Shown: positions 7,497-15,306 of the stretch, piece by piece | Position numbering within the stretch: the stretch's first letter is position 1 | Layout: each line of letters begins with the position of its first letter | Virus record (IMG/VR): IMGVR_UViG_3300032093_000771 | Coordinates: 1 to 25,318 of that record | Length of the DNA stretch: 25,318 nucleotides | Strand: one strand, 5' to 3' | Source: a virus | Position numbers and translations under genes: made by a program | Notes under the pieces: model-generated | The model's input: the letters and a program-made list of their open reading frames with translations, nothing else | Database searches by the model: none | What the model was told of the DNA's origin: nothing

Positions 7497-8849
7497 TTAG
7501 TCCAGACCTACGTAGAAACTCGTAGAAGTAAAATATAATCCCCCATTTGGTGCTGTACCGGCTGGTGCTACTGAATGAGTTGCTATTTGAACTATACTCT
7601 GACTTACAGTTAATACAGGTTGCTGTGTAGTTTGGTTACGTACATTAAACAGATTGCTATATATGTCGAAAAAACTAGCTGTATTTATTGTTAAGTAGTT
7701 AGCACTACCTGATCTTACAGTTACAATATTGGTTTCTCCTTGTATTGCATTGAAAATCGTAGAGCCGGTTACGAGAAAATTACTGCCTGTAAATATCAGA
7801 TTTACAGAAGCGGAGGCTGCGTTGGTAGATCCGTCTGATAAAATCACTCTACCTGGACCTGGATTGGCAATAGTATCAAAGCCTACACCTGGTGAACCTA
7901 CAGGAATGAATGCGAATTGATCGCCATCATTAGGATCATTACCTGCTGATGTTAACTGCGATACTCCGTATGTTTCGTAGCCGGTTTCAGGTGGAGTAGT
8001 GCTAGTAATTTGTAATAACTTGTAAGTACCGCCTTCGGTAAGGCTAACGAGTTTAATTATAGTACCTACAGTAAGATTATCTAAGTAGCCAGAGAAACTA
8101 ACACTTGGATTATAGGCAAAATTATCAAAAGATGCTGAATTCGGTGATGAGGACCATACTGCATTGAGTCTAAAGTAGCCGGGGCCAGGATCTACTCCTG
8201 TTAAGAGACTTGAAGTGTATCGCCATATAGCTAACTGTGCGCCAGTATCAGCACCGACTAGTAATCCGTTAACGAATAACGAACCGGTAACATTTGCGCT
8301 ACCTGTTACACTTAAACTGCTGCTAATTATAGCTGAACCAGTGAAAGGAAATATTTGAGCATACGAAGCGGTAGCTGCAAATAACGAATATGAAGCACTT
8401 AATGCATAAGAAGCGGAAATTGCGTTTGAAATTGAACCGCTAAAGTATGAAGCAGTACCAGCATTGAGGGCATATGATGCTGTGTTTGGAACTAACGTTG
8501 ATAAGTTAATTAAGAAAGTAGTTCCGTTTCCTTTTGTAAAAGTAATAGAAGGGTTGGTGAAAGAAGCGGTTAAGAGAAGGGATCCGGTGTCGCTTCCTGC
8601 AGCGTTGAGTGCGTAAGATGCTGTTATAGCGTTGAGAGCCCAGCTAGAAGTACCAAATAAAGATCCAGTTGCGCCTGCAAAAAACACTACAGAACTAGAA
8701 AACTCGGCCGATCCGGTAACCCCTAGGCTGCCGGACATTATAATGTCGCTACCACTTACTCCGTTCAACGCATATATAACCCTTTGGAGCTGATCGGCTT
8801 CAATTATTTGGCCGGGTGATATACCCGCGAGTGAAATAGTATTGGCCAC
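7497..8849 (-). CDS. Tail-fibre-like structural protein (450 aa), GTG start
   Basis: The start is GTG at 8849 (product MANTISLAGISPGQ). The N-terminus (residues 1-35) includes GQIIEADQLQRVIYALNG, unlike the NWKK cap of its two paralogues, so it may dock elsewhere. It continues with TGSLFGTSSWALNA and TASYALNA repeats, of which GCCCAGCTAGAAGTACCAAA (plus strand) is identical to DNA in the 1292-aa gene; an FPFTGSAI block shared with the kelch fibre; a mid-protein domain (about 205-330) with VSFSGYLDNLTVGTIIKLVS; and a beta-rich C-terminus ending FTSTSFYVGLD. It is the first fibre gene after the neck genes. Role as fibre or appendage is inferred from repeats and position; ligand unknown. Confidence 0.75.
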   Translation of the reverse strand: MANTISLAGISPGQIIEADQLQRVIYALNGVSGSDIIMSGSLGVTGSAEFSSSVVFFAGATGSLFGTSSWALNAITASYALNAAGSDTGSLLLTASFTNPSITFTKGNGTTFLINLSTLVPNTASYALNAGTASYFSGSISNAISASYALSASYSLFAATASYAQIFPFTGSAIISSSLSVTGSANVTGSLFVNGLLVGADTGAQLAIWRYTSSLLTGVDPGPGYFRLNAVWSSSPNSASFDNFAYNPSVSFSGYLDNLTVGTIIKLVSLTEGGTYKLLQITSTTPPETGYETYGVSQLTSAGNDPNDGDQFAFIPVGSPGVGFDTIANPGPGRVILSDGSTNAASASVNLIFTGSNFLVTGSTIFNAIQGETNIVTVRSGSANYLTINTASFFDIYSNLFNVRNQTTQQPVLTVSQSIVQIATHSVAPAGTAPNGGLYFTSTSFYVGLD

Positions 8850-8865
8850 GCCTAAGAAATTTGTT

Positions 8866-8874
8866 TATAAATAG
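8866..8874 (-). promoter_or_regulatory. Candidate late-promoter motif CTATTTATA
   Basis: The sense strand reads AACTATTTATAAACA, 18 bases upstream of the GTG start at 8849 in the 54-base gap after the gp15-like gene. It would start a separate fibre transcript. Confidence 0.5.
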
Positions 8875-8903
8875 TTAATTCCGCAACAATAAACAACCTG
8901 GCG

Positions 8904-9764
8904 TTACTGGACCTGCTCGGTGGTAAACACTATTTTACAGATATTGTAGGTCTTTCCAGATAGCTGTGCGAGATATGCATTCAGTGAATCCGGAATCAAA
9001 TAACCGTTTACAGTGAGATCAAATTCAGTTCTTACAAGTCTATCCTCACCTTGCTCGTAGACTTGGGCGTCATTAAACGTTTCAGTCTTAGCGAGAAACT
9101 GAAAAGAATCGGGGTCTCCCCAGTAAGAATTAGAAGCAAAGTTAACTGCTTCAATTAATTTGTTCATTTGTTCTACAAAGTTAGTCCACATTATAACAGT
9201 ATAATTTACAGTGACATAGTCAGGAGTTACTACTACTGTATATTCTCTCTGCGGCTTTTGATTTTGTAGAACATTAAAGTTATCGTATATATTCTTTCTA
9301 GAAAAAGGCTTTTCGTAGAGCTGTACATTTTTTGCAGCATTACCGTCAATCTTATTTCCTAGAGTACGGTTTTGAACTACTGAAGATCTTTTAAAGACAA
9401 GCAGAGGAGACATGATTCTTGCAGCATTATCGCGATAATATCCATCCTTTTGAATTGATTTCCATTTTTCAGGAGATCCGTAAATGATCGGAACCAGTAC
9501 CGTAGAATTGTTTTGAAATACCGTAAGCTTAAGAACGTTTGTAAAATGGTACATTATTGATAAATCAATATCCTCAAGTCCTATTGAGTATTTTTTGTCT
9601 GCTATAGGTTCAAATGCAGTCTCGTATGCTCTATTGAATTCAGGCTGTCCGGGCTTAAATGGCTCAGAAAATACGAGATTAGGATTTCCATACTGAGGAT
9701 CAGCCGGAACAATGAGCTTATCCATAAACTCTCTCCTATTCTGCGGTCGTACAATCTGCGACAT
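8904..9764 (-). CDS. gp15-like tail completion / sheath-stabiliser protein
   Basis: The product is 286 aa. T4 gp15 forms a hexamer that caps the tail tube and sheath and joins the tail to the neck. Features seen that match gp15 in the same order: VLVPIIYGSPEKW (about 89-101; T4 has a VPITYASKEHF segment), MSPLLVFKRSSV (118-129), a helix after VNYTVIMWTNFVEQMNKLIE (about 187-206), and EDRLVRTEFDLTVNGYLIP near the C-terminus (about 240-258; T4 has LTFEVNGWMYP). Length is close to T4 gp15 (272 aa). The start at 9764 lies 1 base after the gp14-like gene, and the three neck genes run 13-14-15 as in T4. Assigned by remembered motif order and synteny, not by a search. It points to a contractile tail. 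Confidence 0.75.
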   Translation of the reverse strand: MSQIVRPQNRREFMDKLIVPADPQYGNPNLVFSEPFKPGQPEFNRAYETAFEPIADKKYSIGLEDIDLSIMYHFTNVLKLTVFQNNSTVLVPIIYGSPEKWKSIQKDGYYRDNAARIMSPLLVFKRSSVVQNRTLGNKIDGNAAKNVQLYEKPFSRKNIYDNFNVLQNQKPQREYTVVVTPDYVTVNYTVIMWTNFVEQMNKLIEAVNFASNSYWGDPDSFQFLAKTETFNDAQVYEQGEDRLVRTEFDLTVNGYLIPDSLNAYLAQLSGKTYNICKIVFTTEQVQ

Positions 9765-9765
9765 A

Positions 9766-10260
9766 TTAGAGTCTCTGTTGTGTTATACCCAATCTTTCTG
9801 GTGAAGTCATATGGGTGTTAAGAATAATTGAGAAGCTACCGCCGAAGTTGTTTAATCCTGCTGAATACGAGTAATCAGGGTTCTTTCCGAGGAATAGCTG
9901 ATTTTCGTTTGTATTATCTACTTCGTAGTAGAGTTCGTTATACATTATAATGTCTCCTGTTTCAGGCACTACGTTAGCTGCTTCAAGATCTGGTTTTAAA
10001 AAGCGGAAATCTACTTCTCGTCTACTATCAGGACCAAAATTATTATCAGTAACAGTTGTAAAGTCTCCTCTCACTATCAAACAGTTCAAGAGTACTGGCC
10101 CTATATACTGCTTGACGAATGCTTCACCATACATATTTGGCGGAGTTGCAGGGAGAACTACCTTATAATACCCTATTTGCTGGGTGACTACGTTATTTAC
10201 AAATTCGGCTGCTACACCAAATTGCATATTTGCATCTCTGACTGTTCCAAATAATGCCAT
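9766..10260 (-). CDS. gp14-like neck protein
   Basis: The product is 164 aa, shorter than T4 gp14 (256 aa), with the C-terminal part of the T4 protein missing. In T4, gp14 acts with gp13 at the portal vertex to form the neck that connects head and tail. Supporting motifs: AEFVNNVVTQQIGYYKVV near the N-terminus, NCLIVRGDF and REVDFRFLKPDL in the middle, and a conserved-looking turn PETGDIIMYNELYYEVDN (about 107-124), comparable to the EGDLIYFPMDNSLFEI region of T4 gp14. Its position between gp13-like and gp15-like genes, with gaps of 1-2 bases, strengthens the call. ATG at 10260 follows GGATAACT. Family assignment moderately sure. Confidence 0.65.
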   Translation of the reverse strand: MALFGTVRDANMQFGVAAEFVNNVVTQQIGYYKVVLPATPPNMYGEAFVKQYIGPVLLNCLIVRGDFTTVTDNNFGPDSRREVDFRFLKPDLEAANVVPETGDIIMYNELYYEVDNTNENQLFLGKNPDYSYSAGLNNFGGSFSIILNTHMTSPERLGITQQRL

Positions 10261-10262
10261 AG

Positions 10263-11456
10263 TTATCCTATATAAACCATCAACGGTATATTATTCAATG
10301 TATCACTCAAAGAATTGTTCTCTGACTGTTTTCTTTCAAGTTGCTTTTGTCTAGACATATCCTCAAGATCAGTCCTCAATTTTTCACGCAAAGCCACTTG
10401 CATCTCTTTACCGCGTGTGATTAAGTCGTTGTAGTTGAGTGTAGCTTCAGCACCGGGAATCAAAACAGTCTGGTATTTTCCACGTATCAAGCCTAATAAT
10501 TCAGATGTTAGGGCAGCAGTATACTCCTTGATCCATTGCTTACCTGGTTGATTGATATCTGAGTAGGTAATAAGGCCGTATGGTGCTAATGCAGGATTTG
10601 CTACTAGCCCCTGATTACTACCGTATGGACTGTTTTCAGTAAGGGACATTAAGTCTGACTGGAATGCATACTGGATAGATACACACTGTCTGTAACCTCC
10701 ATAGTTGCCTCCTAAAGGTACAGGTGTTATTCTCAAGTTAGTACCGATCAATTCAAAAGACCATTCAGGTAGACGTACGTCGTTTGACATTTCTAGCTCT
10801 TGAATTCTCTGAATATCCCAAAATACAGGGTAGTAAGTTACACTATTATTTCCTCCATATCCCATACCGCCATATCCGCCCCAATCGCCAGGCCATGCAC
10901 CCGATCCTCCAAGCTGTGGGTAGTAGGCGCCATACCCGTACCCGTAAATAGCAGGAGGAGCTTGGTACATTATTCTCTGAATGATAATTCTATCTCCTGG
11001 ATCCATGCTCTGTGATGCAACAGCCCAATCATACACGTTATAGTTTTGCTGTCCAGGTAGAAGATCTAAAGAACCGCTTTTCCAACTTACAAATCCTCCC
11101 ACTCCTGCTACCTGTCCGTAGGTTTCTGCTATGTTAACCATGTTGGTTAAGTTAGGAGATACTACAGTGTTATTTAAAAGTGAAGCAGTAGGCTGTCCTT
11201 CAAGAGTTAGGTAGTTATCTTTTATCTTAAGTTGATAAAGCTCTTCAGCATAGATTGATACTGCCTCTTCAAAACATGCGTAAATGTTGAGATCGTCAAG
11301 TTCGACATCTAGTACTGGGTAGCCTAATTTTCGTGCACAGTAGTTAGCAACTTTTGGACCGTCGTTCTGATATTCCGGATCGTTATCGTAAAAGCCAAAT
11401 GGTGTACTACCTGATATTGGCCCTGGTGATCCGTCGTAAATAATAGGGTTTGCCAT
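10263..11456 (-). CDS. gp13-like neck protein
   Basis: The product is 397 aa, longer than T4 gp13 (309 aa). An N-terminal segment (about 34-72) reads KVANYCARKLGYPVLDVELDDLNIYACFEEAVSIY, the helix-turn arrangement I know from gp13-like neck proteins of T4-like cyanophages. A glycine/tyrosine/proline-rich insert (about 165-205, including GYGYGAYYPQLGG and GGYGGMGYGG) is unusual and probably a flexible loop. The C-terminus (about 305-375) has WIKEYTAALTSELLGLIRGKY, PGAEATLNYNDLITRG and a charged helix, also as in that family. It forms part of the head-to-tail connector with gp14. It starts 5 bases after the PhoH-like stop, with an A-rich leader. Confidence 0.7.
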   Translation of the reverse strand: MANPIIYDGSPGPISGSTPFGFYDNDPEYQNDGPKVANYCARKLGYPVLDVELDDLNIYACFEEAVSIYAEELYQLKIKDNYLTLEGQPTASLLNNTVVSPNLTNMVNIAETYGQVAGVGGFVSWKSGSLDLLPGQQNYNVYDWAVASQSMDPGDRIIIQRIMYQAPPAIYGYGYGAYYPQLGGSGAWPGDWGGYGGMGYGGNNSVTYYPVFWDIQRIQELEMSNDVRLPEWSFELIGTNLRITPVPLGGNYGGYRQCVSIQYAFQSDLMSLTENSPYGSNQGLVANPALAPYGLITYSDINQPGKQWIKEYTAALTSELLGLIRGKYQTVLIPGAEATLNYNDLITRGKEMQVALREKLRTDLEDMSRQKQLERKQSENNSLSDTLNNIPLMVYIG

Positions 11457-11461
11457 GTTTT

Positions 11462-12136
11462 TTAGTCTCTATGATCGATGTAAATTTTTAAGATATCCTC
11501 TACAATCGGATCACGGTGATTAGTCTTTAATGTTACTACTTCAAAACCAGGAACACTTGTCAAGTTGTTACATATAAAATTAAAACCTGATAGTTTTTTA
11601 TCTTTTAAGTCAATTTGAGCAACATCTCCACAGACAACCATTTTACTTCCTTCACATATTCTTCCAAGTATCAACTCCATTTGTCGATGCGTTATATTCT
11701 GTCCCTCATCTACTACTACACAGCAGTTTGTTAGGTTTCTACCCCTCATAAACGCCACCGGAATTACCTCAATTCTCCCTTCTATAATCTCTTTATCGAT
11801 CTTCTCCTTACTGTAGAGCCTATACATGTTATCGTATATGGCTGCCGTGTAGGGAGCGAGTTTTGCGTCCTTATCTCCAGGCATAAAACCTAACTCTTCA
11901 CCAGCAGTTACGGCAGGTCTTGTTAGAATAACCTTCTCGACCTGTCTAGTAAATAGTAAATCTAGGGCTGCTTGTGCGGCTACCATCGATTTACCCGATC
12001 CGGCACCTCCTCTCAGAACTGTTATCTTGTTCCTGAGAATCGTTGCTTTAGCTAATTTCTGCTCTTCATTGAGCGTAACCTGAAATTTGATAGGATTCTT
12101 GAGTTTTTTCTTTTTTGTAACTATTGAGTCAACCAT
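11462..12136 (-). CDS. phoH: PhoH-like ATPase
   Basis: The start chosen is ATG at 12136 (224 aa); an in-frame GTG at 12142 would add two residues. P-loop NTPase of the PhoH family: Walker A GGAGSGKS, the PhoH segment LTRPAVTAGEELGFMPGD with KLAPYTAAIYDN, Walker B VVVDEGQN, and motif III-like CGDVAQIDL, in the expected order. It consists only of the ATPase core, with no KH or PIN domain. PhoH-like proteins are frequent in marine and freshwater phages; a phosphate-stress role is named in the literature but the molecular role in phages is not settled. Odd context: it sits between the capsid terminator and the neck genes, with its own candidate promoter 17 bases upstream, so it may be expressed differently from the capsid genes. 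NTPase activity is well supported; substrate is not. Confidence 0.9.
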   Translation of the reverse strand: MVDSIVTKKKKLKNPIKFQVTLNEEQKLAKATILRNKITVLRGGAGSGKSMVAAQAALDLLFTRQVEKVILTRPAVTAGEELGFMPGDKDAKLAPYTAAIYDNMYRLYSKEKIDKEIIEGRIEVIPVAFMRGRNLTNCCVVVDEGQNITHRQMELILGRICEGSKMVVCGDVAQIDLKDKKLSGFNFICNNLTSVPGFEVVTLKTNHRDPIVEDILKIYIDHRD

Positions 12137-12151
12137 GCACACTTCATTTGA

Positions 12152-12160
12152 TATAAATAG
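12152..12160 (-). promoter_or_regulatory. Candidate late-promoter motif CTATTTATA
   Basis: The sense strand reads AACTATTTATATCAAATG, 17 bases before the ATG at 12136. It lies downstream of the capsid-gene terminator, so transcription of phoH and the neck genes must restart here or read through. Confidence 0.55.
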
Positions 12161-12220
12161 TTAGGCTCCTTAAATAAAATCTAGAGATAGTGAGACTATA
12201 ACTTATTGATATAGATACAA

Positions 12221-12247
12221 TAAAAAACCGGCCTTACGGGGCCGGTC
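12221..12247 (-). terminator. Intrinsic terminator after the major capsid gene
   Basis: On the sense strand a 7-bp GC-rich stem, ACCGGCC and GGCCGGT, closes a 6-base loop (CCGTAA) and is followed by TTTTTTATT. The stem starts about 26 bases after the capsid stop. The A-run on the other side also makes it potentially bidirectional. Clear hairpin-plus-U-run structure. Confidence 0.88.
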
Positions 12248-12272
12248 TTTATTTTTAAACTAGTCTAAGTTA

Positions 12273-13988
12273 TTAGCTAGCTTGAGCTACCTGAAGGTCA
12301 GATACATATACCTTACCATAGTACTCAGGACGGATCATCTTCTTAGCGTAACGAGTCATGATACCTTTACGTGGTGTGAAGGTATTTGGATCGTACACTA
12401 GAGGTGTCATGATCAATGGTACATATGGAGCATAAACTGCACCACACTCAAGGAATTGGTTACCACGGAAGCCCATTAAGATTGTGTTCTCAGTCATGTA
12501 TGGGTTTTTGTAAACCTTGTAACGACTGTTAAGAGCACCGATCTTTTGAACACCGAAGGCATACTTCATAGTGTCTGCAGCTCCGTCTGTGTCAGCAGCA
12601 AATCCTGGGATAGACTCAAGAATTGTAGCTACAGTTGGAGAACATACTAGGAAGTTAGCACCACCACGTAAAGTCAACTGATGGATCTTGTTAGATACAG
12701 CCTGAAGCTTGATACCCAAAGTTTGGAACCAAGACATTTGGTTGTAATAAGCACCGGCAGTATTGCTTACATAAGCAGTACCAGCAGCGTTGATTTGCTG
12801 GCCGATTTGAGCAGACCAGTTAGCAACTGTCTGTGCATTCTCAATCAACATGTCAAGGATTTCGAGGTCGATCTCAAGAGAGATGTACTCAGAAAGCATA
12901 CCAGTCAATTCAGCTTCAGCGTCAAGACTATGGTAAGCATTCAAATCCTGCGCGAATTCAGGAGTCCACTGTGCTTTCAACTTACGAGTCTTAGCAGAGA
13001 TGGTCTCAGACTTCATCTGCACGTTGATCTCAGGGATAACGATAGAGGCAGAAGCAGCTGCGTTCGGGTTAGAGAATGGAGTAGGTGTATCTTGAGGAGC
13101 ATCCTCGAAGTCACCACGAGTTGCGAAGTTAGTAGACTTGTTATAGAACAATACTACACCAGGTACGGCGTTATCGGCACCAGAACCAGAAAGTGAAGTT
13201 TGTACTGTAGCAAGTGTTGAACCGCTAACAAAGAATACCAAGTTAGCACCGCTAATAACTGTGAAGTCATTGATAAGAGTGCTAGGAGAGATAGACGTAT
13301 TGTTGCTACCGGAGATTTCGAAAGCACGAACTCCGTTAGTATCGATCACCAAAGAACCAGTGTTGATGCTGATTTTGATCATCTTGTTGTCTACTACAGA
13401 CTGAGAGTAAGCTGTATTAAAGTTTACATCTTGGAAAGTAGCAAGAGTAGCAGTAGCTGAACCGGAAAAATAAGAAGCAGAGAATTGGTTAATTGAATAA
13501 CCAAAGCGGCCCTGGCCATAAAGACCTCCGGAAGCTAAGTTACCGAATCCGCTGTTAGGAGTTTGGTTCAAAGTACCATACACGGATTGTCCTTTTTGGA
13601 ACGGTGTAGGGATATTGTTACCATACTGGAAGTCTAGATAGAATACTAGACCGGCAGGAAGGTTCATTGGTTGAACACTAACGAACTCTTTAGAAGCGAT
13701 TTGTCCGAAGATCTTACGAACAAGAGGTAGAGCTACACCAGCCCACTGCTCACCATTACCAGGAGTAAAGGTAGCACCGTTGGTTACACCACCACCAGTT
13801 GAAGATTGCTCGAGTACGAGTTGCTTGGCTTGGTTCTCAAGAATAACGGCCATATTTGTGCGGTCGTAATCCTTCAAACCCTCAAGAAGACCAGATTTGG
13901 CCCATTTCTTGGCAAGCTTTTGGCTAACACCCATTTGATCGTTGTATGGGTTAGCACTTTCTAAAAGGGATTGCACTAAGTTTGACAT
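12273..13988 (-). CDS. Major capsid protein, T4 gp23-like
   Basis: The product is 571 aa (T4 gp23 is 521). gp23 forms the hexamers of the head shell, with an HK97 fold, and is trimmed by the gp21 protease. Seen: a helical N-terminal propeptide with AVILENQAKQLVLEQ (47-61), aligning with the ENQ region of gp23; cleavage after E60 (V-L-E) or E51 (I-L-E) would leave a mature arm with GATFTPGNGEQ (71-81); then VRKIFGQIASKEFVSVQPMNLPAG (90-113); an enlarged low-complexity insert (about 160-315); and the family core SETISAKTRKLKAQWTPEFAQDLNAYHSLDAEAEL (327-361), with ISLEIDLEILDML following. It follows the scaffold gene by 33 bases, and its A-rich leader AAACATTTCTAAAAA has no Shine-Dalgarno. No promoter motif lies just upstream, so it is probably read with the scaffold gene. 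Confidence 0.93.
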   Translation of the reverse strand: MSNLVQSLLESANPYNDQMGVSQKLAKKWAKSGLLEGLKDYDRTNMAVILENQAKQLVLEQSSTGGGVTNGATFTPGNGEQWAGVALPLVRKIFGQIASKEFVSVQPMNLPAGLVFYLDFQYGNNIPTPFQKGQSVYGTLNQTPNSGFGNLASGGLYGQGRFGYSINQFSASYFSGSATATLATFQDVNFNTAYSQSVVDNKMIKISINTGSLVIDTNGVRAFEISGSNNTSISPSTLINDFTVISGANLVFFVSGSTLATVQTSLSGSGADNAVPGVVLFYNKSTNFATRGDFEDAPQDTPTPFSNPNAAASASIVIPEINVQMKSETISAKTRKLKAQWTPEFAQDLNAYHSLDAEAELTGMLSEYISLEIDLEILDMLIENAQTVANWSAQIGQQINAAGTAYVSNTAGAYYNQMSWFQTLGIKLQAVSNKIHQLTLRGGANFLVCSPTVATILESIPGFAADTDGAADTMKYAFGVQKIGALNSRYKVYKNPYMTENTILMGFRGNQFLECGAVYAPYVPLIMTPLVYDPNTFTPRKGIMTRYAKKMIRPEYYGKVYVSDLQVAQAS

Positions 13989-14021
13989 TTTTTAGAAATG
14001 TTTAGTTTTGAAAAAAATTGT

Positions 14022-15218
14022 TTATTTAATTCCAGCAAGCTGTTGCCATCTTGATACGAAGGCATCGGCTTCAACAATCGGACGAGCTGGAGCGCTACCG
14101 ATTGGTTTTGATGCAAAACCTACAGACTCTTTAAGTGATGATTTTTTAGTATCAGCACTGATAGATTCAAGTAAGGTTTTGTAAGTGTTCTCAACCTCTT
14201 TAACAGATGTTGCTCTGTCAAATGCGTTGATAACTTTTGTTTTTTGTGATTCAGAAAGGTTCTTTGCCTTGAAAATTTTGTTAACGTAAAGAAGTTTTGC
14301 GCTAAACAAATTGATTTCGTTCAACTCGGTCTTCAGAGCCTTGATAGTCTTAACGGCTTCGTTAAGTTCTTTCTTCATCTCTTCTACTTTGTAAACGTCT
14401 CCGGCTTTGGAATCGATCTGACCGCCAGGAATTTCTCCAGCAGCAGCTCCTTCTTCAACCTTCTCTTCTTTTTCAAGTTCGGCAAGAATTTCATCAAGAG
14501 AAATTTCTTCTTCTCCTGCTTCGATTTCTTCACCACCGCCTAAATCGGCTGCAAGATCAGTACCGCCATCTAGTGGGGCTTCAGGAGCCATTCCACCGCC
14601 CTGTAATTGCATGAATACATCACGAATGATGTCTTTCAATTCTCCTACAGTGATGTCAACTACTTCTTGCTCTTCACCACCTTCAGCTGCTTCGACGTCT
14701 TTAGTCAGGTCCTCACCAGCCTCTTCGGCTCCGTGATCTTCCTTTTCTTTTTCATCATCTTCTTCAGCTTCGTGAATGGAGCTTTTTGCCTTTTCAGGAT
14801 ACCCGGTACCGCCTTTAGAGGTATGGGCTTTTTCATCGTAACCAGTTTTCTTTTTTTCAGTAGCGCTACCAGTGTAGCCGTCTCCTTTAACATGAGCATC
14901 CTCTTCTAGATCAGCCTCTTCTTCTACTTTCTCTTCAGAAAGGGCGTCTAGCTCGGCTAGGATCTCATCTAGTGTAGACTCTTCCATTTCGGTAGCTTCT
15001 TTATGCATTTCATCTTTTTTATGATGCATTGCAGCTTCCTCCATTTCAGTAGCCTCTTCCATGGTATCGTCCTCTTCTTTAGTGAGTTCCTTTTCCATGG
15101 TCTCCTTGATAAAAGGCTCAAAATGTTCAGCGAGAGTAGTTCTGGCGGCAGCCATTGCAGTCTCACGAACAGCCTTTGCGTCAAGGATTGCTTGCTTAAA
15201 CAATTCTTGATTTTCCAT
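14022..15218 (-). CDS. Prohead core scaffolding protein, T4 gp22-like
   Basis: The product is 398 aa and strongly acidic. gp22 builds the transient core inside the prohead and is then destroyed by the gp21 protease. The N-terminal helix (1-45) is followed by a Glu-rich, probably disordered part with a duplicated block LDEILAEL...EEKVEE (83-100 and 241-256), then a coiled coil (about 276-305) and a conserved-looking helical end (LFSAKLLYVNKIFKAKNL, 304-321; VENTYKTLLES, 342-352). Candidate L/I-x-E protease sites include LAE in both copies of the block, LLE at 349-351 and LKE at 362-364. It ends SRWQQLAGIK, sharing Q-x-L-A-G-I with three small proteins. The protease is upstream and the capsid gene downstream, the T4 order 21-22-23. 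ATG at 15218 follows GAAACAAATTTAAG. Confidence 0.88.
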   Translation of the reverse strand: MENQELFKQAILDAKAVRETAMAAARTTLAEHFEPFIKETMEKELTKEEDDTMEEATEMEEAAMHHKKDEMHKEATEMEESTLDEILAELDALSEEKVEEEADLEEDAHVKGDGYTGSATEKKKTGYDEKAHTSKGGTGYPEKAKSSIHEAEEDDEKEKEDHGAEEAGEDLTKDVEAAEGGEEQEVVDITVGELKDIIRDVFMQLQGGGMAPEAPLDGGTDLAADLGGGEEIEAGEEEISLDEILAELEKEEKVEEGAAAGEIPGGQIDSKAGDVYKVEEMKKELNEAVKTIKALKTELNEINLFSAKLLYVNKIFKAKNLSESQKTKVINAFDRATSVKEVENTYKTLLESISADTKKSSLKESVGFASKPIGSAPARPIVEADAFVSRWQQLAGIK

Positions 15219-15281
15219 CTTAAATTTGTTTCGGGGATTGCTAATTAGAGTGTAGCAATATAAGGGTGTATAGAATACAAA

Positions 15282-15301
15282 ATGCCATATTAGGATGGCA
15301 T
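15282..15301 (-). promoter_or_regulatory. Hairpin in the scaffold-capsid leader
   Basis: The sense strand has ATGCCAT, a 6-base loop and ATGGCAT (7 bp), then TTTTGTATT. It lies between the TATTTAT motif (15307) and the scaffold ATG (15218). The short T-run is compatible with partial termination or attenuation, or the hairpin may stabilise this abundant mRNA. No test is possible from sequence. Confidence 0.45.
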
Positions 15302-15306
15302 ACTAT

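Noticed and set aside
12681-13196. Plus-strand open frame of 171 codons inside the capsid gene
   Set aside because: It lies entirely opposite a clear gp23-like protein and shows no recognisable motif or sensible start context.
14705-14899. Second minus-strand frame inside the scaffold gene
   Set aside because: Lys-rich out-of-frame reading of the Glu-rich scaffold; no independent start or motif support.
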